From NCBI RefSeq assembly GCF_002632585.1, contig NZ_NIBV01000004.1, positions 45,449-109,448 of the forward strand: a DNA stretch of 64,000 bases, in the 5' to 3' direction. Made by a program: the position numbers and the translations under genes. The first letter of the stretch is position 1; each line of letters begins with the position of its first letter. Shown in pieces: positions 16,640 to 25,114 of this stretch. The stretch comes from Xenorhabdus szentirmaii DSM 16338 (GTDB lineage Bacteria > Pseudomonadota > Gammaproteobacteria > Enterobacterales > Enterobacteriaceae). The notes under the pieces are model-generated. The model was not told where the DNA came from. It ran no database searches and saw nothing but the letters and a program-made list of their open reading frames with translations.

Positions 16640-17746
16640 TTATTCTTCTCTTTCTTCCGCTTCGTCTTCTGGAATGTCCTTAGCGTCCATATCCATAGCC
16701 GCGTCAGCCGACTCAGAGTTTTCGGTGTGCCATGTTTCAAGTAGCTCGACAATGCGATCTGCCGGCAATTTCTTGAAATTAACAACTACTTCTTTACGTG
16801 AATAGGCTTTATCACCTAGTAATATACGACCGGAATCATTCTTTTTCAGATAACCCACTGCCAGCATGTGATCAACTAAAGACTCGGTAGCGTCGATGCC
16901 GATCTCTGTGTCGTAGTAGAAACTCCATGATGCAGTTTTAAATGGTGGAGCTACCTTGTTTTTAATGATTTTGGCAGTTACAACGTCACCAACTCGCTCC
17001 GTACCTTCTTTGATTTGGGATTTGCTTAACTGAACACGAACAGAAGCGGCGAATCCCGGTGCTTTGCCGCCCGGTGCTTTGGTGTTGTCGCCAAATGTCA
17101 CGCTCAGATCCTGACGGCACTGGTTGAGGAAAATCATACATACATTGTATTTATTCGCCCACTGGCTCAGAGCAGGGAAGTGAGAAGACGTACAACGTGC
17201 TAGCGCCGTATTATCATTCATATTCAGATCATCTTTCTTTGTCGCTTTGCCACAGGCTTTATTGGCGAATTTCTCGAAAATTTGCTTCGGCACCATTGTT
17301 GCCAAAGAATCGAAAACAAGGACAATAGGCGCTGTTGGTGGAATAATTTTCCCGTCGCGGATCTCTTTTACAATATACGAGGCGTATTCGAGAGATTCTT
17401 CAAACGTCTCAGGCTGTTGGTAGATCCAGTTTCCGTCTTCACCTACATTCAAACCACATTTTTCGGCTAGGAGTGAGTCGAAACTTTTTTCATGATCCAT
17501 AAACATCGAAATACCACCGGCTTTTTGACCTGAAATCATAGCTTGAGTAGCAATATATGTTTTGCCTGACGACTCCCATCCAAAAATTTCCACAATACGA
17601 CCGCATGGGAAGCCGCCATTGTACTTACCTGAGATTGCTTTATTCAAATGCGGTAAACCAGTATCAAGCCAGACCTCGACATGCTGTTGCTTTGCATTGG
17701 ATTTAACTTTGCTTTTAAAAAACTTCTTCATCTTATCTGCTGACAT
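16640..17746 (-). CDS. RecA-family recombinase
   Basis: 368 residues. Walker A GWESSGKT (residues 56-63), then MDHEKSFD, the Walker B strand PIVLVFDSLATM, and loop-2 region NQCRQDLSVTFGDNTKAPGGKA as in RecA. The C-terminal tail is very acidic (DIPEDEAEEREE), like those of RecA and UvsX. It should coat single-stranded DNA and drive strand exchange with the gp32-like SSB and exonuclease encoded upstream. It is the last gene of the exonuclease, 88-residue gene, recA unit. Start 17746 is given; the MKKFFK five codons later is possible. Confidence 0.92.
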   Translation of the reverse strand: MSADKMKKFFKSKVKSNAKQQHVEVWLDTGLPHLNKAISGKYNGGFPCGRIVEIFGWESSGKTYIATQAMISGQKAGGISMFMDHEKSFDSLLAEKCGLNVGEDGNWIYQQPETFEESLEYASYIVKEIRDGKIIPPTAPIVLVFDSLATMVPKQIFEKFANKACGKATKKDDLNMNDNTALARCTSSHFPALSQWANKYNVCMIFLNQCRQDLSVTFGDNTKAPGGKAPGFAASVRVQLSKSQIKEGTERVGDVVTAKIIKNKVAPPFKTASWSFYYDTEIGIDATESLVDHMLAVGYLKKNDSGRILLGDKAYSRKEVVVNFKKLPADRIVELLETWHTENSESADAAMDMDAKDIPEDEAEEREE

Positions 17747-17748
17747 GG

Positions 17749-18015
17749 TTAGGCACTCGCTTTCTCTAACGGGTAAATAGTTGCCAGTTGCTCAGGCTCG
17801 AAGTAATCCTGATTTAGCTTTCTACAAATACGGTTATACATGGTCATACAATGGCCGTGGACTAAGGCTAATTCCCGTTCAGTAACCTTTATTTCATTCT
17901 GGGAAAGGATGGTGCGTACACGGCCTAATCCACTACGACCGTACATAGAAACGAATTCTTTCGCTAAATCTGTAGGGGAGACTGTTATGCCTCTATTAAT
18001 TAAAGATGTGATCAT
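17749..18015 (-). CDS. Unknown 88-residue protein between exonuclease and RecA
   Basis: Starts within the stop of the exonuclease gene (ATGA overlap) and ends 2 bp before recA, so it is cotranslated with both. The sequence is helical, with a possible short DNA-binding segment (GITVSPTDLAKEFVSMYGR, then RVRTILSQNEIKVTERELALVHG) that looks like a winged-helix or helix-turn-helix arrangement. No family recognised; its position suggests a recombination accessory role. Confidence 0.65.
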   Translation of the reverse strand: MITSLINRGITVSPTDLAKEFVSMYGRSGLGRVRTILSQNEIKVTERELALVHGHCMTMYNRICRKLNQDYFEPEQLATIYPLEKASA

Positions 18016-18956
18016 GCGGAAACTCCTTTTAGCCCGTATCGTTCAAATGGAGTCAGAAACACCTCTAAATCTTCTAAAATTGTCTGGAAGTTCAGCTCTA
18101 ACATTAATTGCCGTAACTTTTCAGGATCGTATTCCATCGGAATAGAGGTGATTGTGTCTGGCTTTAACGGACAACCACGTAACATCATTAATCGTAGGTT
18201 ACGTTTGAAAATATCCATCATCCCCATACCCTGCTTCTCGTTAAATTCGTTGAGTGACAGTTTCTCGAACGCTTTACGTGAACGATTTTTCATCAATGCT
18301 TCTCCAGACAGAACGACACGACGGATTTCTGCAACTGAGCCATATTCAGCCAAGAATTCTTTTGCGCCTTTCTCGCCAATTCCACCAACGCCAGGGATCG
18401 TATCGGACGTATCGCCTTGAAGTGCTTTGCCTTGGATAAATGCTAGTGGTGTGTGATAACCAGTGTCTTCAAAGAATTTATCGAGGCGCAAAATGGAATC
18501 GTCGCGCTGATTGATAAATGACACATTTTCATCAACTAATTGCTTGTAATCCCCGTCACCAGACAGCAAATATATATGCTCGTATTTGCCTTTTTCTGTA
18601 CTGACCAATAAGCCGGCCAAATCATCCGCTTCGCCGTCTTCGGCAATAAACTGTTCGACGCCGAGATAAGAGAATGCCTTTTGGATATATGGGCGCTGTA
18701 GCTTAAATTTCTCTTTCATGGCCTCCATGTCAGGGTTTGGCTCACGCTTCTTGTAATCCGCATAGATCGCGTTGCGTTTGACGGTTTTACCATCCCAAAG
18801 AATGACGACACGGGCTTTTTGGATAGAAGCGAGACGTTTAACAGTGCGGAGTGTGTTGTAGACAGCCTGAGTTTCCATGTCACCGACTTTCAGCGTAGCC
18901 GCTGATTGCTGGTGGTAGTAACCTTGGCTGTGTGCATCAACTAATAACAGGTTCAT
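18012..18956 (-). CDS. 5'-3' exonuclease / flap endonuclease (T5 D15-like)
   Basis: 314 residues from the ATG at 18956 (MNLLLVDAHSQGYY), which has GGAGGG 6 nt upstream; the longer frame would need a TTG. Metal-binding acidic clusters are in the N-terminus (LLVDAH), EDGEADDLAG and LLSGDGDYKQL, followed by the helix-hairpin-helix GDTSDTIPGVGGIGEKGAK. This is the PIN-like FEN family that removes RNA primers and flaps. It precedes the 88-residue gene and recA in one operon. Confidence 0.93.
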   Translation of the reverse strand: MNLLLVDAHSQGYYHQQSAATLKVGDMETQAVYNTLRTVKRLASIQKARVVILWDGKTVKRNAIYADYKKREPNPDMEAMKEKFKLQRPYIQKAFSYLGVEQFIAEDGEADDLAGLLVSTEKGKYEHIYLLSGDGDYKQLVDENVSFINQRDDSILRLDKFFEDTGYHTPLAFIQGKALQGDTSDTIPGVGGIGEKGAKEFLAEYGSVAEIRRVVLSGEALMKNRSRKAFEKLSLNEFNEKQGMGMMDIFKRNLRLMMLRGCPLKPDTITSIPMEYDPEKLRQLMLELNFQTILEDLEVFLTPFERYGLKGVSA

Positions 18957-18974
18957 ATTTCCCTCCAATGATAA

Positions 18975-18992
18975 GGGCGCACGAATGCGCCC
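18975..18992 (-). terminator. GC-rich hairpin after the SSB gene
   Basis: GGGCGCA-4-TGCGCCC stem about 23 bp past the SSB stop. The U-tract is weak. Confidence 0.55.
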
Positions 18993-19014
18993 TGTTTCAC
19001 AACCAAAGTTACGA

Positions 19015-19989
19015 TTAAATGCCTTCCAGCTCTTTCATCATCTTTTCAAGTTCGTTGGCATCCAGAGAGTCACCGATTGGCTCAGCAATAGGTGCTTCAC
19101 TTACTGCCGCAGATGCTTTTGCACTATCAACACCAGTAAACTCTGCCTCAGATGCCGCAGCCGCAGCCTCTTTAGCGACGTTTGTTGAGCTGGAGAAAGG
19201 TATATCGTCAGACGCAGGAGCGGAAAAGCCCGGTAAAGCTGCTCCAGTAGTGCCAGTTGCAGGTAGTGCCATTGTGGAAGAAACTGAAACAGCAACACCG
19301 GTTAATGCGCCAATTGCTTTACCAGCGATAGCTATTTTGTTTACGTCACCCTGACTTGCGACAAAATTTTCCAAACTGATTACACTACTTGTTAATTTGG
19401 CAGGAATTTCGCATTTGGATTTACGATTAGGAGATACTGAGTATTTGGTATCACGGCCAGCACCGGTACGCTCAATTTTAAACGCATAGCCCGCGGTTGC
19501 AGACAGAGGATTGCCGATTTCGTCAGACAGATGTTCTTCAATGCCTTTCAGCACATCGTCAAATACCGTTTGTGGTAGTTCAACTAACTGAGCTTTTTCA
19601 GCGGAATCTAGTTCCGGTGAAGTGGTGACGACGCCGTTAACAAGGAAACGTTGACTGGAACGAATATCTGTGATCAATTCTTCCATTTTTTCGTTGCCTT
19701 TATGGATCGCTTTCGCTTCCATCAGTGCTTCACACAATTCACATGGCTCACCGTATGATGCGCTTTTACAAATAGAGGCAACTGTTTTCGCTTTACCACC
19801 TTCGTTTGTTTTTACAAAATGCATACCAAAAGCGTGATAAAATACACCGTTTGGATCTGTCATATTTGGAAACACACGGAGATAAGAAACACCGTTTTGT
19901 AGCTTAACTGTATCTATGCCACGACCCGCGTTTTTAGTTGCAATTTCTTTACGTTTACCGCGAATAAGCTCTAATAAAGATGTTGACAT
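19015..19989 (-). CDS. gp32-like single-stranded DNA-binding protein
   Basis: 324 residues. The core YLRVFPNMTDPNGVFYHAFG then HFVKTNEGG and ICKSASYGEPCELCEAL recalls T4 gp32, where a similar strand pair and a zinc-binding Cys/His cluster form the OB fold. The C-terminal third is a low-complexity Ala/Ser/Glu linker ending in ELEKMMKELEGI, like the acidic tip by which SSBs recruit partners. Its place beside exonuclease, RecA and polymerase genes supports the call. The family assignment is by pattern only. Confidence 0.7.
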   Translation of the reverse strand: MSTSLLELIRGKRKEIATKNAGRGIDTVKLQNGVSYLRVFPNMTDPNGVFYHAFGMHFVKTNEGGKAKTVASICKSASYGEPCELCEALMEAKAIHKGNEKMEELITDIRSSQRFLVNGVVTTSPELDSAEKAQLVELPQTVFDDVLKGIEEHLSDEIGNPLSATAGYAFKIERTGAGRDTKYSVSPNRKSKCEIPAKLTSSVISLENFVASQGDVNKIAIAGKAIGALTGVAVSVSSTMALPATGTTGAALPGFSAPASDDIPFSSSTNVAKEAAAAASEAEFTGVDSAKASAAVSEAPIAEPIGDSLDANELEKMMKELEGI

Positions 19990-20098
19990 ACCTGTTCCTT
20001 AATTTGTTTCGTTTGTCTGTTTTTGTGTTTTGTCTATTTAGTGAGTTCAAATACAATTGTGTTTTGTTGCTCTAGTTTTCTGAGTGGCTAGATAATAG

Positions 20099-20118
20099 AT
20101 CAGTAAGTACATACATAA
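20099..20118. promoter_or_regulatory. 20-bp dyad operator, copy 7 (SSB)
   Basis: ATCAGTA, six bases, TACATAA. It lies 110 bp upstream of the SSB start and just past the preceding stop. Confidence 0.5.
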
Positions 20119-20121
20119 AAG

Positions 20122-20688
20122 CTATTTTTTTAGGTTGGTGTTATTTCTTCCGGCAAACGTACCTGCGCCCAAAATTTCATAATCCAAGATTGCTTTCTTA
20201 GAGGCTTGCACAACCATGTCACGGCGATGGCGTAGGGCGTCAACAGCACCTTTGTAGATATCCGTCATTTCTTTTGTATGGTTGTAATTGTTTCGCACCT
20301 TAGCTAACGTTCTGGCGATCACGGCAACCTTTTCAGGCAATTCATCCATGAACGAATTTTTGAGGCTAAGTTCGGTGTCAGAGCCAGAATAATGCCGCTC
20401 TATCTGTTTAACCATTGCTTCAATAGCAGCCTCTGAACTCTTTGTTCCGTTCATGTTTCTTGCTGTTCTAACTACGTTGTAAAGAGCCGCCTCAAGTCCC
20501 TCAATACGGTCCTTTTCCTCAGCGCAGATTCTTTCTGATTCGGCTTGTTTTGCCGTGTATTTAATCACCAGTTTTGGCTGATTAGCCCAGACGGAATCAA
20601 GGTTATCTAGATCGGTTTCTAAGTCAGATATAACCTGCTCAATTACTAATTCTCTCAAACTTACGTTTGTGTCATTCATGCTGCTCAC
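20122..20688 (-). CDS. Unknown coiled-coil protein
   Basis: 188 residues, almost all helical and charged (DLETDLDNLDSVW, ESERICAEEKDRIEGLEAAL), with no known motif. A dyad operator is 20 bp upstream, so it may have its own promoter as well as lie downstream of the polymerase unit. Its place next to SSB and RecA would suit a recombination mediator such as UvsY, but nothing in the sequence proves this. Confidence 0.65.
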   Translation of the reverse strand: MSSMNDTNVSLRELVIEQVISDLETDLDNLDSVWANQPKLVIKYTAKQAESERICAEEKDRIEGLEAALYNVVRTARNMNGTKSSEAAIEAMVKQIERHYSGSDTELSLKNSFMDELPEKVAVIARTLAKVRNNYNHTKEMTDIYKGAVDALRHRRDMVVQASKKAILDYEILGAGTFAGRNNTNLKK

Positions 20689-20707
20689 TCATTATTTAAT
20701 AATTTAA

Positions 20708-20727
20708 TTTGGTAACTAAATACCTAT
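20708..20727. promoter_or_regulatory. 20-bp dyad operator, copy 8
   Basis: TTTGGTA, six bases, TACCTAT. It lies 20 bp upstream of the coiled-coil gene and touches the stop of the 50-residue gene. Confidence 0.6.
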
Positions 20728-20879
20728 TATCGTTCACCAAAGTTATTTGATAAAGAGCCGAAATGATGGAGTGACTTGGTTAAGGTAGCCGGATACGCGA
20801 TTGGCGCGTTAAATTCACCATCCGCATAGAATTTGCCGTTCGGTTTAAAATACGTCATTTTTAGTGTGATTTTATCCAT
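20727..20879 (-). CDS. Small 50-residue protein, translationally coupled
   Basis: Short gene found by reading the gap: MDKITLKMTYFKPNGKFYADG to SLSNNFGER. Its ATG overlaps the TAA of the preceding gene (TAATG), so it should be translated by re-initiation. It is probably a beta-rich single domain (alternating K-x-T-x-F and FYADGEF). No family recognised. The tight coupling and codon-like composition support it being real. Confidence 0.6.
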   Translation of the reverse strand: MDKITLKMTYFKPNGKFYADGEFNAPIAYPATLTKSLHHFGSLSNNFGER

Positions 20880-21352
20880 TATGCAGCCTCTATCTGTGCA
20901 AAAAACTTTCTGAATTCAGATACTTTTTGGGTCAACTCCTCAACCGGAACTCCTTGCTCCATAAGCTCATCGAGATCGCCGCCAATATAATCGTTCATTA
21001 AGGCGATCCGCTTTTCAGCGGATGAAATGAATGAATCCCGGTATGACAAAATATTGAGGTAGGCTTTATCTGTATTGGTGCTGGTGGCGAGATCTTTTAG
21101 CAGACAATTAAGCTCATCAAGCGGATATTTACCAATGATGCTCTTGGCAACATCACGTAAACGACGATTAGGTCGGTCACCGTATTTTATTGCTATTGCC
21201 CTTGCTAGCTCTAAATTGGTGGCTGTGCTGATAAATGGGACAAATATGGATGACATAATCATCAAATTAGCCTTTTCACGGATCTTGTCTGTGATAATTG
21301 GTTCTACTTTTTTCAGTTCCATTTTTATTTTTTCTGTACTTGCTTGAGACAT
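20879..21352 (-). CDS. Unknown helical protein downstream of DNA polymerase
   Basis: 157 residues, mostly amphipathic helices (KMELKKVEPIITDKIREKA, PVEELTQKVSEFRKFFA). It follows the polymerase gene by about 55 bp in the same unit. It could be a polymerase accessory or clamp-loader-like factor, but no motif supports that. The stop codon overlaps the start of the 50-residue gene. Confidence 0.65.
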   Translation of the reverse strand: MSQASTEKIKMELKKVEPIITDKIREKANLMIMSSIFVPFISTATNLELARAIAIKYGDRPNRRLRDVAKSIIGKYPLDELNCLLKDLATSTNTDKAYLNILSYRDSFISSAEKRIALMNDYIGGDLDELMEQGVPVEELTQKVSEFRKFFAQIEAA

Positions 21353-21408
21353 AAATAATAAACCATTCAGACAGGCAATATACCCAATCTGAACGGCTTT
21401 ACAGGTGG

Positions 21409-24400
21409 TTAATTCTCGTTTACTGTGGTGGCAACTTCTTCGACAATCTTGATTAGCTTTTCGTCTTCTTCTGGTCGGAAATAGAGAATATTAGGGTTGA
21501 ATGCATAGAACACCGTGGCGTCCATACCCGCAAAGTATTCCTTTCTGCCGACTAAATCTGAGGGTTTAGATTTGTTATTGAAAAGTGAGGAAGCCAAGCT
21601 ACCACAAGCCAGAATGTAAGTAGGTTTCGCGATTTCAAGCTCAGCTTTCATGTAATCAGTGAAAGCTGAAATATCCTCTTTGGAATATGTTTTAGCTCCC
21701 TCATCTTTTTGCTTTTTCAACACACCAGTAATATAAATGTCACCCATCAGGAAACCGGCGTTTGTCAAAATAGCTTTGAACTCGTTATAGCCGGATTCCA
21801 TGAATATCCCGTTGTTCACATCACTTTTACTTGCCCCATCAAGGATGATCATGAATTTCGGCTTTCTGCCAGTACGTGGTCTTACCAGACTATCGGTTAA
21901 ACCTGTCTCGGAAGAAATACGATTCATCAGTAAGCTAATATTGGCGTTTTTCTTTTCATCCATGACAAACTCACGGGATGTTTTAACCGCCTCGATAACC
22001 AAGTTACCCATCAACTCAGCCTGATTTTTACGACGAGATTCATCAGATGCTGGCGGCTGATCTGCTTCGATAGAGGCGAATGCCCCGACTAGATCCAGCG
22101 ATTCAATAACTCGCGCATTGCAAGAACGTTTGTTTACAACTTCGACAAACTGAGTCTTGCTTTCAAACTTACCACCGAGTTTATTTCTGGCTTCAACAAT
22201 GGCGTTACTTCCGTTCGATGAACAACCTTTGACAGCACTGAAAGGAGCGAACAAAGTAGGGCCCCCGTCAATGTCTCTGATTTCCATACGATGACTGGAA
22301 ATATTGATATCTGGTGGAAGAATAGAAATGCCGTAATCTAGCGCATCAGCTACCAAATCCTGATGCTTGTCCTCGCCTAAAATCGTGATGGCGGCGGCGA
22401 AGAATTCTGCTGGATAGAAGGTTTTTAGCCACATTGATTGATAACTAATCAGGGTATACGCAACGGAATGTGACTTGTTGAACTGATACGCACCGTTCTT
22501 TTCCAGTGCATTCCAAATCTCATTTGCTTTTTCTTTCGTCAGTCCAGCCTGTTCAGAGCCGACTATAACGCCTTTAACCAGTTTACCCTCGATACGGATC
22601 TCAACTTCTGATCCCAAAGCGTTTTCAATAGTGAGTTTAGTGTCGCCGCACTTGAAGTGTTCCGCTCTGTGAACGGTCATTATCGAGCCATCTTCAAACA
22701 GAACATCGATCCAGCCAGCGCCAGCCTGAGCTTTAAATAACTCACCCATAGACGCCATTTTAGCAGCGTCCTTTTTACCAATCGCTTTACGGACAGCATC
22801 AGCCTCAGCCAAAGTAAATCCACCAAGGATCTGCACCGTTTTCATGGTCTGTTCCTGATAGAGAATAACGCCGTTGGTTTCTCTCGTGAGTTCGTCAAGT
22901 TTAGGGTGAAGTGACGCTGGCTCAGAAAAGCCTTTCGCGACTGAAACAAACGTGTCTAACATGCCTGATTGAATAGGCCCAGGTCGAAACAGTGCGGTTG
23001 TCGCAACGATAGTCTCAAATGAGATCGGATCTACGCCACCGCCCAAGTCTTTCAGAAGGTTACGCATAGGTGCGGATTCAAGCTGGAATACACCTTTAGT
23101 CCGGCCATTGGCAAAGTTTTCCATTACCTTACTTTCATCGAGTGACACTTCATTGAGGCGCACCACACCAGCCCCGTGACGTTCATCGATATAATCGACA
23201 GCCAATTGCAATAAATCGAGTGTAGCCAACCCTAAGACGTCTAATTTGATTAACCCCATGTCCTCACAATGGCGCTTATCCCAATTGATTACACGCTCGT
23301 CACCACGACGTTCAATCACCGCTCGTTCACGAATTGGCACACTGGAAACGATCATACCGGCTGCGTGACGGCCATAGCTACGCATCATGTTTTTTAACTT
23401 ACAAGCTGATTCGAATGCTTTAGGGTATTTGGTTGCGTATTTATCCAGAGAAGCAAGTTCAGAACGCAATTCTTCAAGCGGCAAATCATCACCTTCTTTG
23501 ACAGCCCACCCCACCTCTTTTGATACAGCTAAATCGGCGGTCGGAACGTTAAAAATCCTCGCTGAGTCACGAATGGCAGATGCCGCGCCAAGATAGGAAT
23601 AGTTAACGATGCCGGCAACGTAATCCTCACCGTATTTTTCGTACAAATATTTAATTGCGAGGTGGCGTTTGGATTGTGAAAAGTCCAAGTCAGCATCGGG
23701 TAAATCCAGACGTTCTGGGTTAATGAAACGTTCAAAAAGTAAACCGTGTCGAATTGGGTCTACATCGGTAATACCCACGCACCACGCAACCAATGAACCA
23801 CCTACAGAACCACGGCCAGCTCCGACAGGTATTTTTGTCTTGATAGAGTGTTGCATCAGATCGGAAACCATGAGGAAGTAACCGCAAAACCCTAAACGAG
23901 TCAGCACCTCCAACTCATATTTCATGCGACTAATGTATTCTGGCCACTGTGTTTTAGGTGGTGTGTAGCCAAACGATTTGCCGACCAGTTTTGCTTTTAA
24001 TCCATCAATAGCTAACGTTTTCAGCGTAGTAGCCTCATCCTCTGCCATTTTCGGTAATGCAATACCCATCTTGTGCCAGCGATAATTACATTTGCCTATA
24101 ATTTCATCCTGTATTGTTGAAACCATAGCAGGGGAGACGGCTGTTCCGGTTCTCTCATTGAACTCTTTCAGATGCTTAAGCAGATGAAAACGGTCGTTAA
24201 TCGCATTGTCACGCACATAAGGTATTCTCATGCGGTGAACTTGGTCGGATTTGACGTTGTTACACACCTGATACGCAATATCTTTAAGATCGGCATCGTC
24301 AGAAGATTCGTAATAGGCCGGATAGAAAGCAACGCGCTTTAAAGATAAAGTTTCCGCTGTGATAGATGATTTGATATTAATCTGGTCGAAAAAAGGCGAA

Positions 24401-24945
24401 TTCATTGGGTAAACGGCTGCGTATAAATCCTCACGGTTTACGGATGCCAGTTTTTCCATTACAGCCACATGGTCACGCCGACGAAACACACTGTCAAAAT
24501 CCGCTGTCGTTAAGACAATATTGCCTTTGCTGTGCGTTTCAATGACTTGCGATAGATCTAAACGTGGGATCTTATAAAACTGATTTCGTTCATAACCGTA
24601 GCTCAGTAAAGAGCATAGATCAGAGAACCCCTGTTCGTTCTTTGCCATAGCGATAAACGAATAGCCAAAGTCACGATCAATTGGCAGTAATTCTTCTCCT
24701 TTTTCCTTACGTTCTTTGTTTTCGGATTCAATAAAAGGATTATCTACGATAATTAGACGTGTACCGAGTATGACTGAAACGTCCTCAGAAGCTGCCGTTT
24801 GCATTGGGATAACAGCGGATATATTCATGGTATCAGCGGATATAATCGCTTTGTAGCCTTTGTCCTTTGCGATTTGAACAGCATTAGCCGCCTTGATGGT
24901 AGACTCACCTAATGAAAAGTCAGTTCTTACGAGTAGAGCTTGCAT
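21409..24945 (-). CDS. dnaE: DNA polymerase III alpha subunit with UDG-like C-terminus
   Basis: 1178 residues from the ATG at 24945 (MQALLVRTDF), which has GAGGT upstream. Polymerase motifs are intact: PDADLDFSQ (the DxD catalytic pair), KLDVLGLATLDLL (third Asp), GAGRGSVGGSLVAW and YQFNKSHSVAYTLISYQSMWLK. The N-terminal PHP domain is degenerate: the HxH and later metal ligands are replaced (LLVRTDFS, ISADTMN). An extra segment, WIDVLFEDGSIMTVHRAEHF and onward, is inserted before the fingers. The last 150 residues do not look like the OB/tau-binding region but like a family 4 uracil-DNA glycosylase fold (MIILDGASKS, GDIYITGVLKK, PTYILACGSLASSLF) without the usual GEAPG. It is the main replicase of this element. 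Confidence 0.93.
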   Translation of the reverse strand: MQALLVRTDFSLGESTIKAANAVQIAKDKGYKAIISADTMNISAVIPMQTAASEDVSVILGTRLIIVDNPFIESENKERKEKGEELLPIDRDFGYSFIAMAKNEQGFSDLCSLLSYGYERNQFYKIPRLDLSQVIETHSKGNIVLTTADFDSVFRRRDHVAVMEKLASVNREDLYAAVYPMNSPFFDQINIKSSITAETLSLKRVAFYPAYYESSDDADLKDIAYQVCNNVKSDQVHRMRIPYVRDNAINDRFHLLKHLKEFNERTGTAVSPAMVSTIQDEIIGKCNYRWHKMGIALPKMAEDEATTLKTLAIDGLKAKLVGKSFGYTPPKTQWPEYISRMKYELEVLTRLGFCGYFLMVSDLMQHSIKTKIPVGAGRGSVGGSLVAWCVGITDVDPIRHGLLFERFINPERLDLPDADLDFSQSKRHLAIKYLYEKYGEDYVAGIVNYSYLGAASAIRDSARIFNVPTADLAVSKEVGWAVKEGDDLPLEELRSELASLDKYATKYPKAFESACKLKNMMRSYGRHAAGMIVSSVPIRERAVIERRGDERVINWDKRHCEDMGLIKLDVLGLATLDLLQLAVDYIDERHGAGVVRLNEVSLDESKVMENFANGRTKGVFQLESAPMRNLLKDLGGGVDPISFETIVATTALFRPGPIQSGMLDTFVSVAKGFSEPASLHPKLDELTRETNGVILYQEQTMKTVQILGGFTLAEADAVRKAIGKKDAAKMASMGELFKAQAGAGWIDVLFEDGSIMTVHRAEHFKCGDTKLTIENALGSEVEIRIEGKLVKGVIVGSEQAGLTKEKANEIWNALEKNGAYQFNKSHSVAYTLISYQSMWLKTFYPAEFFAAAITILGEDKHQDLVADALDYGISILPPDINISSHRMEIRDIDGGPTLFAPFSAVKGCSSNGSNAIVEARNKLGGKFESKTQFVEVVNKRSCNARVIESLDLVGAFASIEADQPPASDESRRKNQAELMGNLVIEAVKTSREFVMDEKKNANISLLMNRISSETGLTDSLVRPRTGRKPKFMIILDGASKSDVNNGIFMESGYNEFKAILTNAGFLMGDIYITGVLKKQKDEGAKTYSKEDISAFTDYMKAELEIAKPTYILACGSLASSLFNNKSKPSDLVGRKEYFAGMDATVFYAFNPNILYFRPEEDEKLIKIVEEVATTVNEN

Positions 24946-25114
24946 TCTTTTTACCTCGCGTGTTTCCGCCATCCATAGGGAAACACTCAAATTTACCGAA
25001 TATAGCGATCATTCTGTTTTGTGCCTCAACGTGACACGCCTCTCTGTGAGGACAAGCCTGACAGAGAAGCGATTTTTCGGAGGCGGTTAGAATTGAGCCG
25101 AAGCACCCAATCAT
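24920..25114 (-). CDS. Small cysteine-rich protein between CobS-like and DnaE
   Basis: 64 residues. The start overlaps the stop of the CobS-like gene (ATGA), and the 3' end overlaps the dnaE start by about 26 bp, so all three are cotranslated. The segment LLCQACPHREACHVEAQNR contains C-x2-C and a further C plus His residues, a likely zinc knuckle. The short length and overlap with dnaE could mean a regulatory or adaptor role. No family recognised. Confidence 0.6.
   Translation of the reverse strand: MIGCFGSILTASEKSLLCQACPHREACHVEAQNRMIAIFGKFECFPMDGGNTRGKKNASSTRKN

Noticed and set aside
16495..16785. 96-codon minus-strand frame
   Set aside because: It overlaps the 3' end of the recA-like gene in another frame and crosses its terminator; a shadow.
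21409..24945. Intein inside dnaE
   Set aside because: The inserted segment is only about 40 residues and lacks intein splice-junction residues and a homing nuclease.
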